Positions 18,119 through 26,395 of a stretch of DNA of 64,000 nucleotides are shown here, piece after piece; the stretch's first letter is position 1, and the number at the start of each line of letters is the position of its first letter. Position numbers and translations under genes: made by a program. The DNA is from Taibaiella chishuiensis. GTDB taxonomy: Bacteria > Bacteroidota > Bacteroidia > Chitinophagales > Chitinophagaceae. The notes beneath the pieces were generated by a model. That model was given only the letters and a program-made list of their open reading frames with translations, was not told where the DNA came from and ran no database searches. Location: NCBI RefSeq assembly GCF_003014535.1, contig NZ_PYGD01000001.1, positions 496,001-560,000 on the forward strand, given 5' to 3'.

Positions 18119-19120
18119 CTAATTAAAATTCTGGTATTCAAACTGTGGATTGCCTTTTTTACCCTGGGCATCGTTAAAGCTTACAAAATGGATCTTCCAC
18201 AATACATCTTTCTGATCTTTAACTACAAATACCGCTTTCGGATTAACCGTGTACTGGCTGGTATTGATATTAACCTGCTTCCAGTCGAAGCCGATCACAT
18301 CGACATTGGGGTAGAGCGTGAAGCTTTCGGCATCGGCCTTGCTGAATGCGTTAAAATCGTAGCTCTTGGTGCTGTCGTCGCCGGCTACCGTTTTATAAGG
18401 ATTCGTCAGCACACCGTTTACGGCATATAACATATCGGAGCCGTCGGGGTTATACTTATAATATACATGGCGGTAACGGGTAAAGAGAAAGTCCCAGTCG
18501 GTTTTGAGCGGCTCTACCTGTATCGCGCCTTTGGCAAAGGAATAATATACATGGTTATATTTATCGTCCTTGGTAAGCGTAACGGCAGTACCGGTTGTTG
18601 CGGCCAGGGGCGCTACCTGGAGTTTGTATTCCGTTGCGGAAGCCGAGGTAACCTGCACTTTATATAAATTGCCTTCCCCGTCGTTTACCACCAGCACTTC
18701 GCCTATATGTCCCTTGTCCTGCAGCAGGCCCAGGCCGCTGGCGCCGCTAAGGCCCGACGGATTATCATAAAGCCAGGCATTACCCGGTATCGTGTTCTTA
18801 TCGATGGCGGCAGCGAAGTCCGTTTTACCCGAGGCATAGATCAGGGTGCCTTTGCCGCCGTTCATCCAGAGTTCGGAGTTTTCGGCGCCCGTGGTAAAAG
18901 CCAGGTCCCAGTCCCGGTATTTGTTCGACGCCACCTGCCCGCTGGTCAGGCTGAAGTATACCTGCGTTTCATAATCTTCGCCGATAGATACCTGGGCATT
19001 CAGGGCATTTCCTTTGGGGGGCACAGGATAGGCCTTCTCCTCTTTCTGGCAGGATGAAAAGAGCAGGGCGGCAGCTAATACGGTCAAAAGCCTGGGTAAT
19101 ATCGCTTTCATAGCTTGCAA
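18119..19120 (-). CDS. HmuY-like lipoprotein
   Basis: A 333-residue exported lipoprotein; the signal peptide ends in the lipobox LFSSC with Cys24. The mature part has the features of HmuY-like proteins, which bind heme on the cell surface in Porphyromonas: alternating beta-strands with VYFSLTSGQVASNKYRDWDLAF early and VYYSFAKGAIQVEPLKTDWDFLFTRYR later. The pattern of 'Y-S-x-x-x-G ... W-D-x-x-F-T' appears twice, which suggests an internal duplication or two related sheets. Heme binding is inference. It lies 54 bp downstream of the secreted endonuclease-fold gene, probably co-transcribed. Confidence 0.75.
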   Translation of the reverse strand: MQAMKAILPRLLTVLAAALLFSSCQKEEKAYPVPPKGNALNAQVSIGEDYETQVYFSLTSGQVASNKYRDWDLAFTTGAENSELWMNGGKGTLIYASGKTDFAAAIDKNTIPGNAWLYDNPSGLSGASGLGLLQDKGHIGEVLVVNDGEGNLYKVQVTSASATEYKLQVAPLAATTGTAVTLTKDDKYNHVYYSFAKGAIQVEPLKTDWDFLFTRYRHVYYKYNPDGSDMLYAVNGVLTNPYKTVAGDDSTKSYDFNAFSKADAESFTLYPNVDVIGFDWKQVNINTSQYTVNPKAVFVVKDQKDVLWKIHFVSFNDAQGKKGNPQFEYQNFN

Positions 19121-19174
19121 ATTTCCTACAAGCTGCTTTTATAATTGTCATGGAATTGTAAGGAAATGTGATGA

Positions 19175-20419
19175 TTAGCGTTTAATAAACTTGAAAACAC
19201 GGCTTCGAGGGCCACTGCTGAGCCGCAGGTAGTAGAGTCCGGCGGGCAGGTCGCCCACTTCGATCACGCTCAGCGCCGGGCTACCGGGCAGGGCAGGCGG
19301 GCATTTTACCATTTGGCCCGGTGTATTAAAGATCCTGAGCACCAGGGGCTCCCTGCTCTCGAAATCGGTCTGCAGCACCAGTTGGCTGCTTACAATATTG
19401 CCGCTAAGCAGCCGGGCAGCCGGGACAGGCGCCGGGGCGGCGGCGCCCAGCGGCAAGGCGGGGTAGGCCAGCTGCATCACTACCGGGGTATGATCGCTCA
19501 TATTGTGCAGGTTGCGCCGCAAGGCAAAACTGTAGGGGCCGGTACAGGCCGTATCGTCGATACGCTGGTTGAAACAGTTACCGTTATTGCCAAAGGCCTT
19601 ATATGAGCCATCCACATAATACAGCCGCGGCGAAGACCGGAAACTTTCAGACATCAGGATAAAGTCGAAGCGGTCGTCGAGGCCACCGGTAGCGCCACCG
19701 ATGCCAAAACCCGCAGCCGACAGGCGGGTAGCCTGGGTATGGATGGCCGCAAAGGCGGGGTTATCGCTCCAGGCGCCGGGTTTATTCAGCGGATCGGTCA
19801 TCCTTACCGGCCCCGTGGTATCAGTAAGGGTAAGGTAAGCCGGCTCGGTACCGTATAGGTTAAAATCGCCGGCGAGCAATACAGCACTGCCTGCGGGCAA
19901 GCCGGCCAGGGCCTTTTTAAAGGTGTCGGCCATGCCGGCCCGGAGCCTGCGGTTGACGCTGCCCGTGCCCGCCTTAAGGTGTGCCACGAAGACCTCGAAC
20001 CTAACGGTATCGGCAAGATTGTTGCGCAGCCGGAAACTGTACCGGTTAATATCCCTTACCTGGGTTTGCAGGTAGGTTTGCGCGGTCAGTTCCAGCTTGG
20101 CCCGGTTATAGAACACCATTTGCTGCAGGGTATCCGTCGATTCGGAATGGTTGTACCAGAAGGGCGCCCGGGCAAAATCGCCGCGGCTGGTCTGCAGGGC
20201 AGAGTCCAGTATACGGTCGGCGCCGGCCTCCGATACCAGTTCGCATACCATAAACAGGTCGGGACGGTATACCTTAAAGATATCGGCCAGTATCATTTCT
20301 CTTTTTTCGGGCGGCGCTACCGGGAAGCGGTACAGGTTATAGAACATCAGGTTGAGCGTGTCCTGGGCTTGCGCCTGCAGGGCAACCAGCAGCAGGATCA
20401 GGATGAATTTATTTTTCAT
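19175..20419 (-). CDS. Secreted endonuclease/exonuclease/phosphatase-fold protein with T9SS tail
   Basis: A 414-residue exported enzyme. After the signal peptide (ending LQAQAQ) come the EEP superfamily motifs in order: MFYNLYRF, DLFMVCELVSEAG (metal Glu), VAHLKAGTGS, the hallmark LAGDFNLYGTEPAY, DDRFDFILMS, and the catalytic SDHTPVV. The last about 80 residues form a T9SS type-A tail (LRIFNTPGQMV ... LPAGLYYLRLSSG). It is therefore probably a cell-surface or released phosphodiesterase, perhaps a nuclease. Substrate unknown. Upstream of the HmuY-like gene in the same direction. Confidence 0.88.
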   Translation of the reverse strand: MKNKFILILLLVALQAQAQDTLNLMFYNLYRFPVAPPEKREMILADIFKVYRPDLFMVCELVSEAGADRILDSALQTSRGDFARAPFWYNHSESTDTLQQMVFYNRAKLELTAQTYLQTQVRDINRYSFRLRNNLADTVRFEVFVAHLKAGTGSVNRRLRAGMADTFKKALAGLPAGSAVLLAGDFNLYGTEPAYLTLTDTTGPVRMTDPLNKPGAWSDNPAFAAIHTQATRLSAAGFGIGGATGGLDDRFDFILMSESFRSSPRLYYVDGSYKAFGNNGNCFNQRIDDTACTGPYSFALRRNLHNMSDHTPVVMQLAYPALPLGAAAPAPVPAARLLSGNIVSSQLVLQTDFESREPLVLRIFNTPGQMVKCPPALPGSPALSVIEVGDLPAGLYYLRLSSGPRSRVFKFIKR

Positions 20420-20588
20420 GTGATTTAATTTTTATAATTAAAAATACAATTAATTATATAAATAAATTATTTATTAAAAATAAACTTCGTATAATTCCCA
20501 TACCGGAAAGGGGGGCGGGTATTGCAAACTGTAGTAAAAATTCCTATCTTTATGCGTGCGGGCTTTGTTTCCGGCAAATCGGTCATTC

Positions 20589-21608
20589 ATGAAAAGAAAT
20601 CTATCCTGTTTTTTAATGCTCCTGTTTTGTACTGCTGCGTACAGGTCGCAGGCACAGGGTTTGCATTTCTCCCAGTTTTACAATGCCCCCTTGCTCCTAA
20701 GCCCGGCCAATACGGCGCTGATGCCGGAGAGCGACTACCGGGTAGGCGCCAATTACCGCAATCAATGGTCTTCCATACCGGCTCCATTTACGACCATATC
20801 CGCTTTCGGCGATTTCCAGGCATTCCGCAACCAGAATAATACCAACTGGCTCGGTATCGGCGGCGCTTTCTTCAGCGACCGCGCCGGCAATGGCGACCTG
20901 GCGCTCACCAAGGTACAGTTATCCGCCGCCTACCATGTGCAGCTGGGTTCGTATAATATGTTGTCGGTGGGCCTGGGCGCAGCTTTTGTACAACGCAGCG
21001 TCGATTTTTCCAAACTTACATTTGATACCCAGTGGGATGGCTTTACCTTTAACCCGAGGTCGGCCAACGGGGAGAAATATGCGTTCCAGAAGACTTCGTA
21101 TGCCGACATCTCGGCTGGCCTGAATTATGCCTACTTTCCTAACGAGAACCTTTATATCAAGGTAGGCGTAGGCCTGCTGCATATCAACCAGCCCAATGAG
21201 AGCTTTTACCGGCAGGACAATAAATTGGGTATGCGCCCAACGGCCAATGTGGATGTGTTATATAAATTAAGCGATACCTGGATCGCCGATATCTCCGGGT
21301 ATTATACCCAGCAGAAAAGCGCTTCGGAGTTTGTGTTTGGCGGCATGTTTACCTGCAATGTAACCCCCAAGGAGCATCGCCCCAATATCTTTATCCTGGG
21401 CCTGTACTACCGCGCCAGCGATGCCATTATCCCGGTGGTCGGGTTTGAATGGAACAAAATACGCGTTACCGCATCGATGGATGCTACCACCAGCAACCTG
21501 AGTTCAGCGACGCGGGGTAGCGGCGCATTCGAGCTTTCCATTCTGTATCAGGGACTTTATCATTCCGGCTCCAAAAACAGGGATGCCTACAACTGCCCCC
21601 GGTTTTAA
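20589..21608 (+). CDS. PorP/SprF-family T9SS outer-membrane protein
   Basis: A 339-residue protein from ATG 20589 (MKRNLSCFLMLLF) with a signal peptide ending RSQAQ. The mature part begins LHFSQFYNAPLLLSPANTALM, the family hallmark, followed by YRVGANYRNQW, FSDRAGNG and many amphipathic beta-strands of an outer-membrane barrel. SprF/PorP proteins assist surface anchoring or secretion of individual T9SS cargos and usually sit beside a large cargo gene; here no adjacent gliding adhesin is present. Divergent from the secreted endonuclease-fold gene. Confidence 0.9.
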   Translation: MKRNLSCFLMLLFCTAAYRSQAQGLHFSQFYNAPLLLSPANTALMPESDYRVGANYRNQWSSIPAPFTTISAFGDFQAFRNQNNTNWLGIGGAFFSDRAGNGDLALTKVQLSAAYHVQLGSYNMLSVGLGAAFVQRSVDFSKLTFDTQWDGFTFNPRSANGEKYAFQKTSYADISAGLNYAYFPNENLYIKVGVGLLHINQPNESFYRQDNKLGMRPTANVDVLYKLSDTWIADISGYYTQQKSASEFVFGGMFTCNVTPKEHRPNIFILGLYYRASDAIIPVVGFEWNKIRVTASMDATTSNLSSATRGSGAFELSILYQGLYHSGSKNRDAYNCPRF

Positions 21609-21652
21609 CAAAAACTTTTGTACTTTAGTACCCGTATTTGCCCACGGTATAA

Positions 21653-21660
21653 TACATTTG
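21653..21660 (+). promoter_or_regulatory. -7 box TACATTTG for the OmpR-type regulator
   Basis: Exact TAnnTTTG match 19 bp before ATG 21679; predicted leader about 12 nt. Confidence 0.5.
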
Positions 21661-21678
21661 GAATCTTAATAAATATTT

Positions 21679-22383
21679 ATGGAAGCTGAAAAAGCAAAAA
21701 TCTTATTGGTTGAAGATGATACCAATCTGGGTCAGGTCCTCAAAAACTACTTAGAACTTCATGACTATATTGTGGAACTCTGCCGGGACGGTATTCTTGG
21801 TCTGGCTGCGTTTCGCAGGGAAAAATTTGATCTTTGCCTCCTCGATGTAATGATGCCGAATATGGATGGCTTTGCCCTGGCAGAGGAAATCCGGAATGCG
21901 GATCCCGATGTACCCCTGTTCTTCCTGTCTGCACGCAGTATGAAGGAAGACGTGATCAGCGGCTACAAACTCGGCGCCGACGATTATATTTCCAAACCAT
22001 TCGACAGCGAAGTGCTGTTGCTGAAGATCAAAGCTATCCTGAAACGTAACCAGGAGATCCAGGAGAAAAATCCTTCGCAGATCGAGTTCGAGTTTGGCAG
22101 GTTCCATTTCAACAGCAAACTGCGCATCTTATCTATCGACGGCCGTCAGTATACGCTGTCGCCCAAGGAGAATGCCCTGCTGCAAATGCTCTGCGAATTC
22201 AAGAACGACCTGCTGCCACGCGACCAGGCGCTCAAGCGCATCTGGGGCAGCGATACCTATTTCAACGGCAGGAGCATGGATGTGTATATCGCCAAACTGA
22301 GAAAATACCTGAGCGACGACGAAAACGTAAGCATCGTCAATATTCATGGTAACGGTTTCCGCCTGCTGGTTCAGGGCGCATAA
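21679..22383 (+). CDS. OmpR/PhoB-type response regulator
   Basis: A 234-residue two-domain regulator. The receiver domain has the acidic pair (VEDD, D13/D14), phospho-acceptor D56 in LCLLDVMMPNMDG, and the conserved Lys in YISKPF. The C-terminal winged helix reads YTLSPKENALLQMLCEF ... GRSMDVYIAKLRKYL ... VNIHGNGFRLL. No histidine kinase is adjacent, so it is an orphan; the overall look is of the RprY-like regulators of Bacteroidota. Followed by a strong terminator. Confidence 0.93.
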   Translation: MEAEKAKILLVEDDTNLGQVLKNYLELHDYIVELCRDGILGLAAFRREKFDLCLLDVMMPNMDGFALAEEIRNADPDVPLFFLSARSMKEDVISGYKLGADDYISKPFDSEVLLLKIKAILKRNQEIQEKNPSQIEFEFGRFHFNSKLRILSIDGRQYTLSPKENALLQMLCEFKNDLLPRDQALKRIWGSDTYFNGRSMDVYIAKLRKYLSDDENVSIVNIHGNGFRLLVQGA

Positions 22384-22403
22384 TCGTAATACCGGCTATT
22401 TTT

Positions 22404-22441
22404 AAAAAGCTGCGGCAACACTCCTGTTGCCGCAGCTTTTT
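22404..22441 (+). terminator. Intrinsic terminator after the OmpR-type regulator
   Basis: AAAAAGCTGCGGCAACA, CTCC loop, exact complement ending in a T run, 20 bp after the stop. Confidence 0.9.
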
Positions 22442-22583
22442 TATGTTATCAGGCTATCGCGGTAGGTGTTCGCCATCATGTATTTACATGTATTTATTTA
22501 TCACTTCATCCTGCTAATCGTTCATTTTATGTAGGGTTTGCCATCTTTGGAATAAATTATACGGCAACGCTACCGGGTTATCC

Positions 22584-22591
22584 TACTTTTG
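22584..22591 (+). promoter_or_regulatory. Candidate -7 box for the peptide operon
   Basis: TACTTTTG matches TAnnTTTG, 307 bp before the peptide start codon. Tentative because of the distance. Confidence 0.3.
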
Positions 22592-22639
22592 TATTCTGCC
22601 GCCGAATATTAAGCCCCCGAATTCCATTAAAAGGCAGCA

Positions 22640-22659
22640 GTTGTTCTTTAAGGAACAAC
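22640..22659 (+). promoter_or_regulatory. Small hairpin in the peptide-operon leader
   Basis: GTTGTTC, 6-nt loop, GAACAAC: a perfect 7-bp inverted repeat between the candidate promoter and the peptide gene. It could be an operator or an RNA stem; function not known. Confidence 0.35.
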
Positions 22660-22898
22660 ACAACCAGGTATTACTTAGCCCTATCAGGAGTCGCCACCCC
22701 ATGGCTCCCGGGGAACATCAACATATTTTTTGCGCAAAAAAATGCGGGCTTTCCTTTGCTTTACCCAAAGAAAAAGAAACGAAGGACAGGAAGACACGTC
22801 TGCCACCTGGATAAACCGACGTACGCTGATATCACGGCCTCACAGCGTTTCCCTACAGGAAAAAGAGAGAGGTTACACCCATTTAAATCATAATTACG

Positions 22899-23120
22899 AT
22901 GTTACAAACAATCAGCTTCGGCAAAACTCTGACTAAAAAACAAATGCAGGAAATTAAAGGTGGCGGTACATGCGCTGCCTATATGCCAAACGGTAACGCC
23001 AGCGGCGGTCCGGTTGCCACTTACAACGTTAGCATCAAAGAAGCCAAAGAAATGGCAAATGTACCTGGTGGTCACTGGTGTTGCGACAGCTGTGGTTCTG
23101 CTTCCTGGTACGGAATCTAA
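22899..23120 (+). CDS. Double-glycine-leader peptide precursor with four cysteines
   Basis: A 73-residue precursor-like peptide. Residues 1-22/23 look like a Bacteroidota GG-type leader: a short hydrophobic start, then LTKKQMQEIKGGG. Cleavage after Gly22 or Gly23 would release a core of about 50 residues, rich in Gly, Ala, Asn and Ser, containing C25, C61, C62 and C65 (HWCCDSCGSASWYGI at the end). Two disulfides are possible. The genes downstream encode thioredoxin-like and VKOR-like proteins, which supports disulfide maturation. No radical SAM, lanthipeptide synthetase or ABC exporter gene is nearby. Product activity unknown; it could be a bacteriocin or a signal. Confidence 0.75.
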   Translation: MLQTISFGKTLTKKQMQEIKGGGTCAAYMPNGNASGGPVATYNVSIKEAKEMANVPGGHWCCDSCGSASWYGI

Positions 23121-23156
23121 TTCAGGCCACACAACTTGCTGTATACCTGAAACCCT

Positions 23157-23185
23157 GAAGACAGGCGGCTCCGCTGCCTGTCTTC
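23157..23185 (+). terminator. Hairpin after the peptide gene (attenuator-like)
   Basis: GAAGACAGGC, 9-nt loop, GCCTGTCTTC followed by a modest T/C-rich stretch, 36 bp after the peptide stop and before the next gene of the operon. It may reduce read-through so that the peptide is made in excess of the maturation proteins. Confidence 0.5.
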
Positions 23186-23252
23186 TCTCCTGTTTCCGGC
23201 ACCGGCCGGCACCTTTGACCCAAACGATGCCCCGCCTGCATCCCCTCTTTTT

Positions 23253-24716
23253 ATGCAGTTGAACCCTAAATACCTGTTAACCCTGAGCCTGCTCTGCCTT
23301 ACAGCACTCCTTACCTGCTGTAGTTCCGGCAGTGGGCAAAATACCCTTGCGGCTCATCGCGACAACGCCACACAAGCGTTTAAAGACACCGGCAACTATG
23401 CCGTTTATTTTATCAACGAATCCGACTTCGCCCAGGCCGGCTTCGTACGGCAACCGCTTTTCGCAGGCGCCTTCGAACCCAATTTATTTGTATCCAATAA
23501 AAAAGGCAACAACACCTTAAGGGTAAGCCTGGACAGCGAAACAGAATTGTTTTACTCCGGCGACTCCCATGTAAAATATTACCTGCAGGCCGGCGATACG
23601 CTGTACCTGCACAATAACCCGCAGCAACAACAGCGCGCGCCTTATGTACTGGAAAGCCGGCATGCGGCAAGGAATGCCGTTATCGGCTTTTACCAGCAGG
23701 CGCGGCAGGAAAGGCTGCCCCTGCTGTATGCCGAGATGAGCAACCAACTGAATGGCTTTATCGATAAAAAGAAAATGAACAACTTCGCCGCGCTTCAGGC
23801 AGTATACACGCAAAGCCTGGCCTTTGCGGATACGTACTTCAGCAAACATAAACCGGAAGCCGGTTTTGACGATTTTATAAAAAACGATCTGCGTTTTGAT
23901 CATTACTGCAAAGTGTTCAGCTATGCCCCCGAAAAGCAGATCGACTCCCTGGTACGCCATCATTACTTTTCATTCGATGCCGATGCCGGCAGCCTTTTCT
24001 TTAAGGCCGAAAGCGCCTACCAGGGCGCCCTGTACAGTTACCTGATGTACACCCTCCGGAAAAAGAATGGAACCGCCGACCCGGCTTTATCCCTGGTGCT
24101 GCATACCGCCGATTCGCTGTACGCCCCGGAAGCCGCAGCGCTAATCAAATTTATCTACCTGCGCAATAATATAAACCGGCTGTATCCCGCACAGGACAAG
24201 GAATTGCGCCAGGCAATAACCGCACTGGGCCAGCGGCCTTTTGCCCGCATCTTATCGGATAAAATAGCACAGATCGGGTATAGCAGTGTAAATGCCAATA
24301 AAGTGGTTGCGCCCGATGGCCAGACGTATACCCTCGATCATATCATCAAAGCCAATACCGGCAAGGTATTGTACCTCGACCTCTGGGCCAGTTGGTGCGT
24401 GCCCTGCCAGCAAGCCTTTGCACAATACCCCTCGCTTTTTGCAGCGGTCGATACCAGCAAAGTCCGTTTCGTACTGCTCTCCATCGATCAATCGAAGGAA
24501 GCCTGGATCAAGGCGGTGGCCCGGAACAAGCTGCCGTCCCATGTGCAGCATTACCTGTTGGTAAACCCAGACAAAGCAGTATTGAAATCGATGGATGCCC
24601 TTACTATACCCCGTTACAAGATTTATGATAAAACCGGCCGCATCAGCAACAACGACGCACCCGGCCCCGGCGACCAGGAATTGCCGGCTTTATTAAAAGA
24701 CCTGATTAAAAAATAA
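23253..24716 (+). CDS. TlpA-like thioredoxin-domain lipoprotein
   Basis: A 487-residue exported protein with a hydrophobic N-terminus ending in Cys22/Cys23 (LLTCCSSG), a probable lipoprotein. The middle 330 residues are mostly helical without a recognised domain. The C-terminus is a TlpA/ResA-like thioredoxin fold with the active site WASWCVPC (C382, C385), YPSLF, LLSIDQSKEAWI and the cis-Pro TIPRYKIYD. It likely reduces or isomerises disulfides in the periplasm or at the surface. Its position between the GG-leader peptide and the VKOR fusion, with only 6 bp to the latter, ties it to peptide maturation. Confidence 0.82.
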   Translation: MQLNPKYLLTLSLLCLTALLTCCSSGSGQNTLAAHRDNATQAFKDTGNYAVYFINESDFAQAGFVRQPLFAGAFEPNLFVSNKKGNNTLRVSLDSETELFYSGDSHVKYYLQAGDTLYLHNNPQQQQRAPYVLESRHAARNAVIGFYQQARQERLPLLYAEMSNQLNGFIDKKKMNNFAALQAVYTQSLAFADTYFSKHKPEAGFDDFIKNDLRFDHYCKVFSYAPEKQIDSLVRHHYFSFDADAGSLFFKAESAYQGALYSYLMYTLRKKNGTADPALSLVLHTADSLYAPEAAALIKFIYLRNNINRLYPAQDKELRQAITALGQRPFARILSDKIAQIGYSSVNANKVVAPDGQTYTLDHIIKANTGKVLYLDLWASWCVPCQQAFAQYPSLFAAVDTSKVRFVLLSIDQSKEAWIKAVARNKLPSHVQHYLLVNPDKAVLKSMDALTIPRYKIYDKTGRISNNDAPGPGDQELPALLKDLIKK

Positions 24717-24722
24717 GGACCT

Positions 24723-26297
24723 GTGAATGTATTCTATAAATTCCTGGCGTTAAAAGAGATTCCGTTTAACCGCCGTACCGCCCGCGATTTTTTCGACACG
24801 CACCCCTATCACCCCAGCATACTGAGCTTGAGCGACCTGCTCGATACCTTTAAAACGGAAAATGCAGCAGTGGAAGTGGAAGAAGAAAACCTGCCGCTGG
24901 TGCCGCTTCCCTTTATTGCCAAAACCAGTTCGAAAGAAGGTGATTTTGCGCTGGTAACGGCGCTGAACGGCGACAGGATTACCTACATGAATGAAAAAGG
25001 CAAGTGGCCTACCACTTCGCTCAGCGAGTTTAAAAAGCAGTTTACCGGTGTCGTATTGATCGCCGAAAAGGGGGCTGCCTCGGGTGAGGAAAACTATGAA
25101 CTGCGCAGGAAAGCCCAGCGGTATAACCGCCTGGGACAACTCCTGCTGGGAGCGCTGCTGCTGCTTATGCTCTGCGGTTTGTTCCTGACCTATACCTGGC
25201 CTTATGCGCCGGTTTCCGCTATGCTGCTGTTCCTGCTTAAGCTGGCCGGCCTGGGGGTATCCTTGTTATTGCTGGTACAAAGCTTCGATGCGCAAAATCC
25301 ATTACTGCGCCGCCTGTGCAGCAGCTCTTCCGGTAATGGCTGCAACCATGTGCTGAGTTCGGCCGGCAGCAGTATCCTGGGCGGACGCCTGTCCTGGAGC
25401 GAGGTTGGCTTCTTTTATTTCGGCAGTACCCTCATCAGCCTGTCGGTAAACGGCGGGTCCAACGGTTTTGCCCTGTTGCTTTGGCTTACTATCGCCTGCC
25501 TGCCCTATAGCTTTTATTCCCTGTGGTACCAACGTTATGTAGCCCGCTCCTGGTGCCGCCTTTGCCTGGCGGTGCAGGGAATTTTCTGGCTTGAGTTTTT
25601 GGCCGGCATGCTATCGCCCACCGCCTACACAGCCGTACCCACGCCCAAGGATATCCTGATCACCGCCGGTATTACGGGTGCTGTTATTGCCATATGGTTG
25701 CTGATCCGGCCGCTGATTAAACGCTCGGCGCAGGTCAATAGCCTGATGCAGGTGTCTAATAAATTTAAGAAGAACGATTTTGTATTCCACACTTTACTGC
25801 AGCAGGAAGCGCAGGTGGAGGTATTGCCGGCGGCGCCTTTTATCATGGGTAGTCCCGATGCCCCTTTTGAAATTACCATCGTGTCCAACCCCTTTTGCCA
25901 GCCCTGCCGGCAGGCGCACCAGGAAATCAAAAAGCTGTTGGATGCCAGCCCCGGCAAGTTAAAGGTGTCCGTTATTTTTAATGCCACCGGCAATGATACC
26001 GACCCGAGAGACCAGGTGATTCAAAGCCTGATGGCTGTTTACCTGGAGCATGGGCCCCTGCCGTTTAAAGCCCTGCTGGACGACTGGTATGCCGCCGAGC
26101 GCCGCGAGGTGAGCGACTGGTTACAAAAGCAAGGCCCCGTAAAGCGCAGCGAAGCACTGCAAAGCCGGCTGAAGGCCCAGATTGAATGGTGTTTCTTTAA
26201 CCGGGTTAGCCATACGCCGGCAATTTATATCAATGGTTATAAAGCCATAGCTGAATATGAGCTGGCCGATTTAAACAATTTTATCCGGACATCCTGA
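24723..26297 (+). CDS. C39-like domain - VKOR - thioredoxin fusion protein
   Basis: A 524-residue membrane protein starting at GTG 24723, 6 bp after the upstream stop. Residues 1-120 resemble a peptidase C39 domain (HPSILSLSDLLDTF, LPLVPLPFIA, GDFALVTAL, FTGVVLIAEKG) but lack the catalytic Cys near the start and have Asp where the catalytic His is expected. Residues 135-340 are a vitamin K epoxide reductase-like bundle: several helices, a loop pair C...C in LCSSSSGNGCNHVLSS, and the CxxC of WCRLC. The C-terminal thioredoxin-fold domain has NPFCQPC. Such an enzyme would form disulfides and pass electrons to quinone. The C39-like domain may bind the GG leader. Confidence 0.82.
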   Translation: MNVFYKFLALKEIPFNRRTARDFFDTHPYHPSILSLSDLLDTFKTENAAVEVEEENLPLVPLPFIAKTSSKEGDFALVTALNGDRITYMNEKGKWPTTSLSEFKKQFTGVVLIAEKGAASGEENYELRRKAQRYNRLGQLLLGALLLLMLCGLFLTYTWPYAPVSAMLLFLLKLAGLGVSLLLLVQSFDAQNPLLRRLCSSSSGNGCNHVLSSAGSSILGGRLSWSEVGFFYFGSTLISLSVNGGSNGFALLLWLTIACLPYSFYSLWYQRYVARSWCRLCLAVQGIFWLEFLAGMLSPTAYTAVPTPKDILITAGITGAVIAIWLLIRPLIKRSAQVNSLMQVSNKFKKNDFVFHTLLQQEAQVEVLPAAPFIMGSPDAPFEITIVSNPFCQPCRQAHQEIKKLLDASPGKLKVSVIFNATGNDTDPRDQVIQSLMAVYLEHGPLPFKALLDDWYAAERREVSDWLQKQGPVKRSEALQSRLKAQIEWCFFNRVSHTPAIYINGYKAIAEYELADLNNFIRTS

Positions 26298-26326
26298 AGC
26301 CGGCGCTGATTTTTTACCGCCCATAA

Positions 26327-26364
26327 AAACGGGGGAGCAAACGCATGTGTTTGCTCCCCCGTTT
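26327..26364. terminator. Bidirectional terminator, peptide operon / lipoprotein gene
   Basis: AAACGGGGGAGCAAAC, 6-nt loop, GTTTGCTCCCCCGTTT between convergent genes. Confidence 0.88.
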
Positions 26365-26395
26365 CCGTGCCGGCAGTACCGGTTATATTTTTTAT

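Larger units (their letters stand above)
22384..22898. other. 515-bp spacer upstream of the peptide operon
   Basis: It contains the terminator of the regulator gene, a rightward -7 box candidate (22584) and a small perfect hairpin (22640-22659). A short frame at 22730-22936 has poor amino-acid composition and overlaps the peptide gene out of frame; it is not accepted as a gene. If the -7 box is used, the peptide mRNA has a leader of about 300 nt. Confidence 0.5.

Noticed and set aside
22730-22936. Short frame upstream of the GG-leader peptide
   Set aside because: Basic, unstructured composition, overlaps the peptide gene out of frame, no family resemblance.
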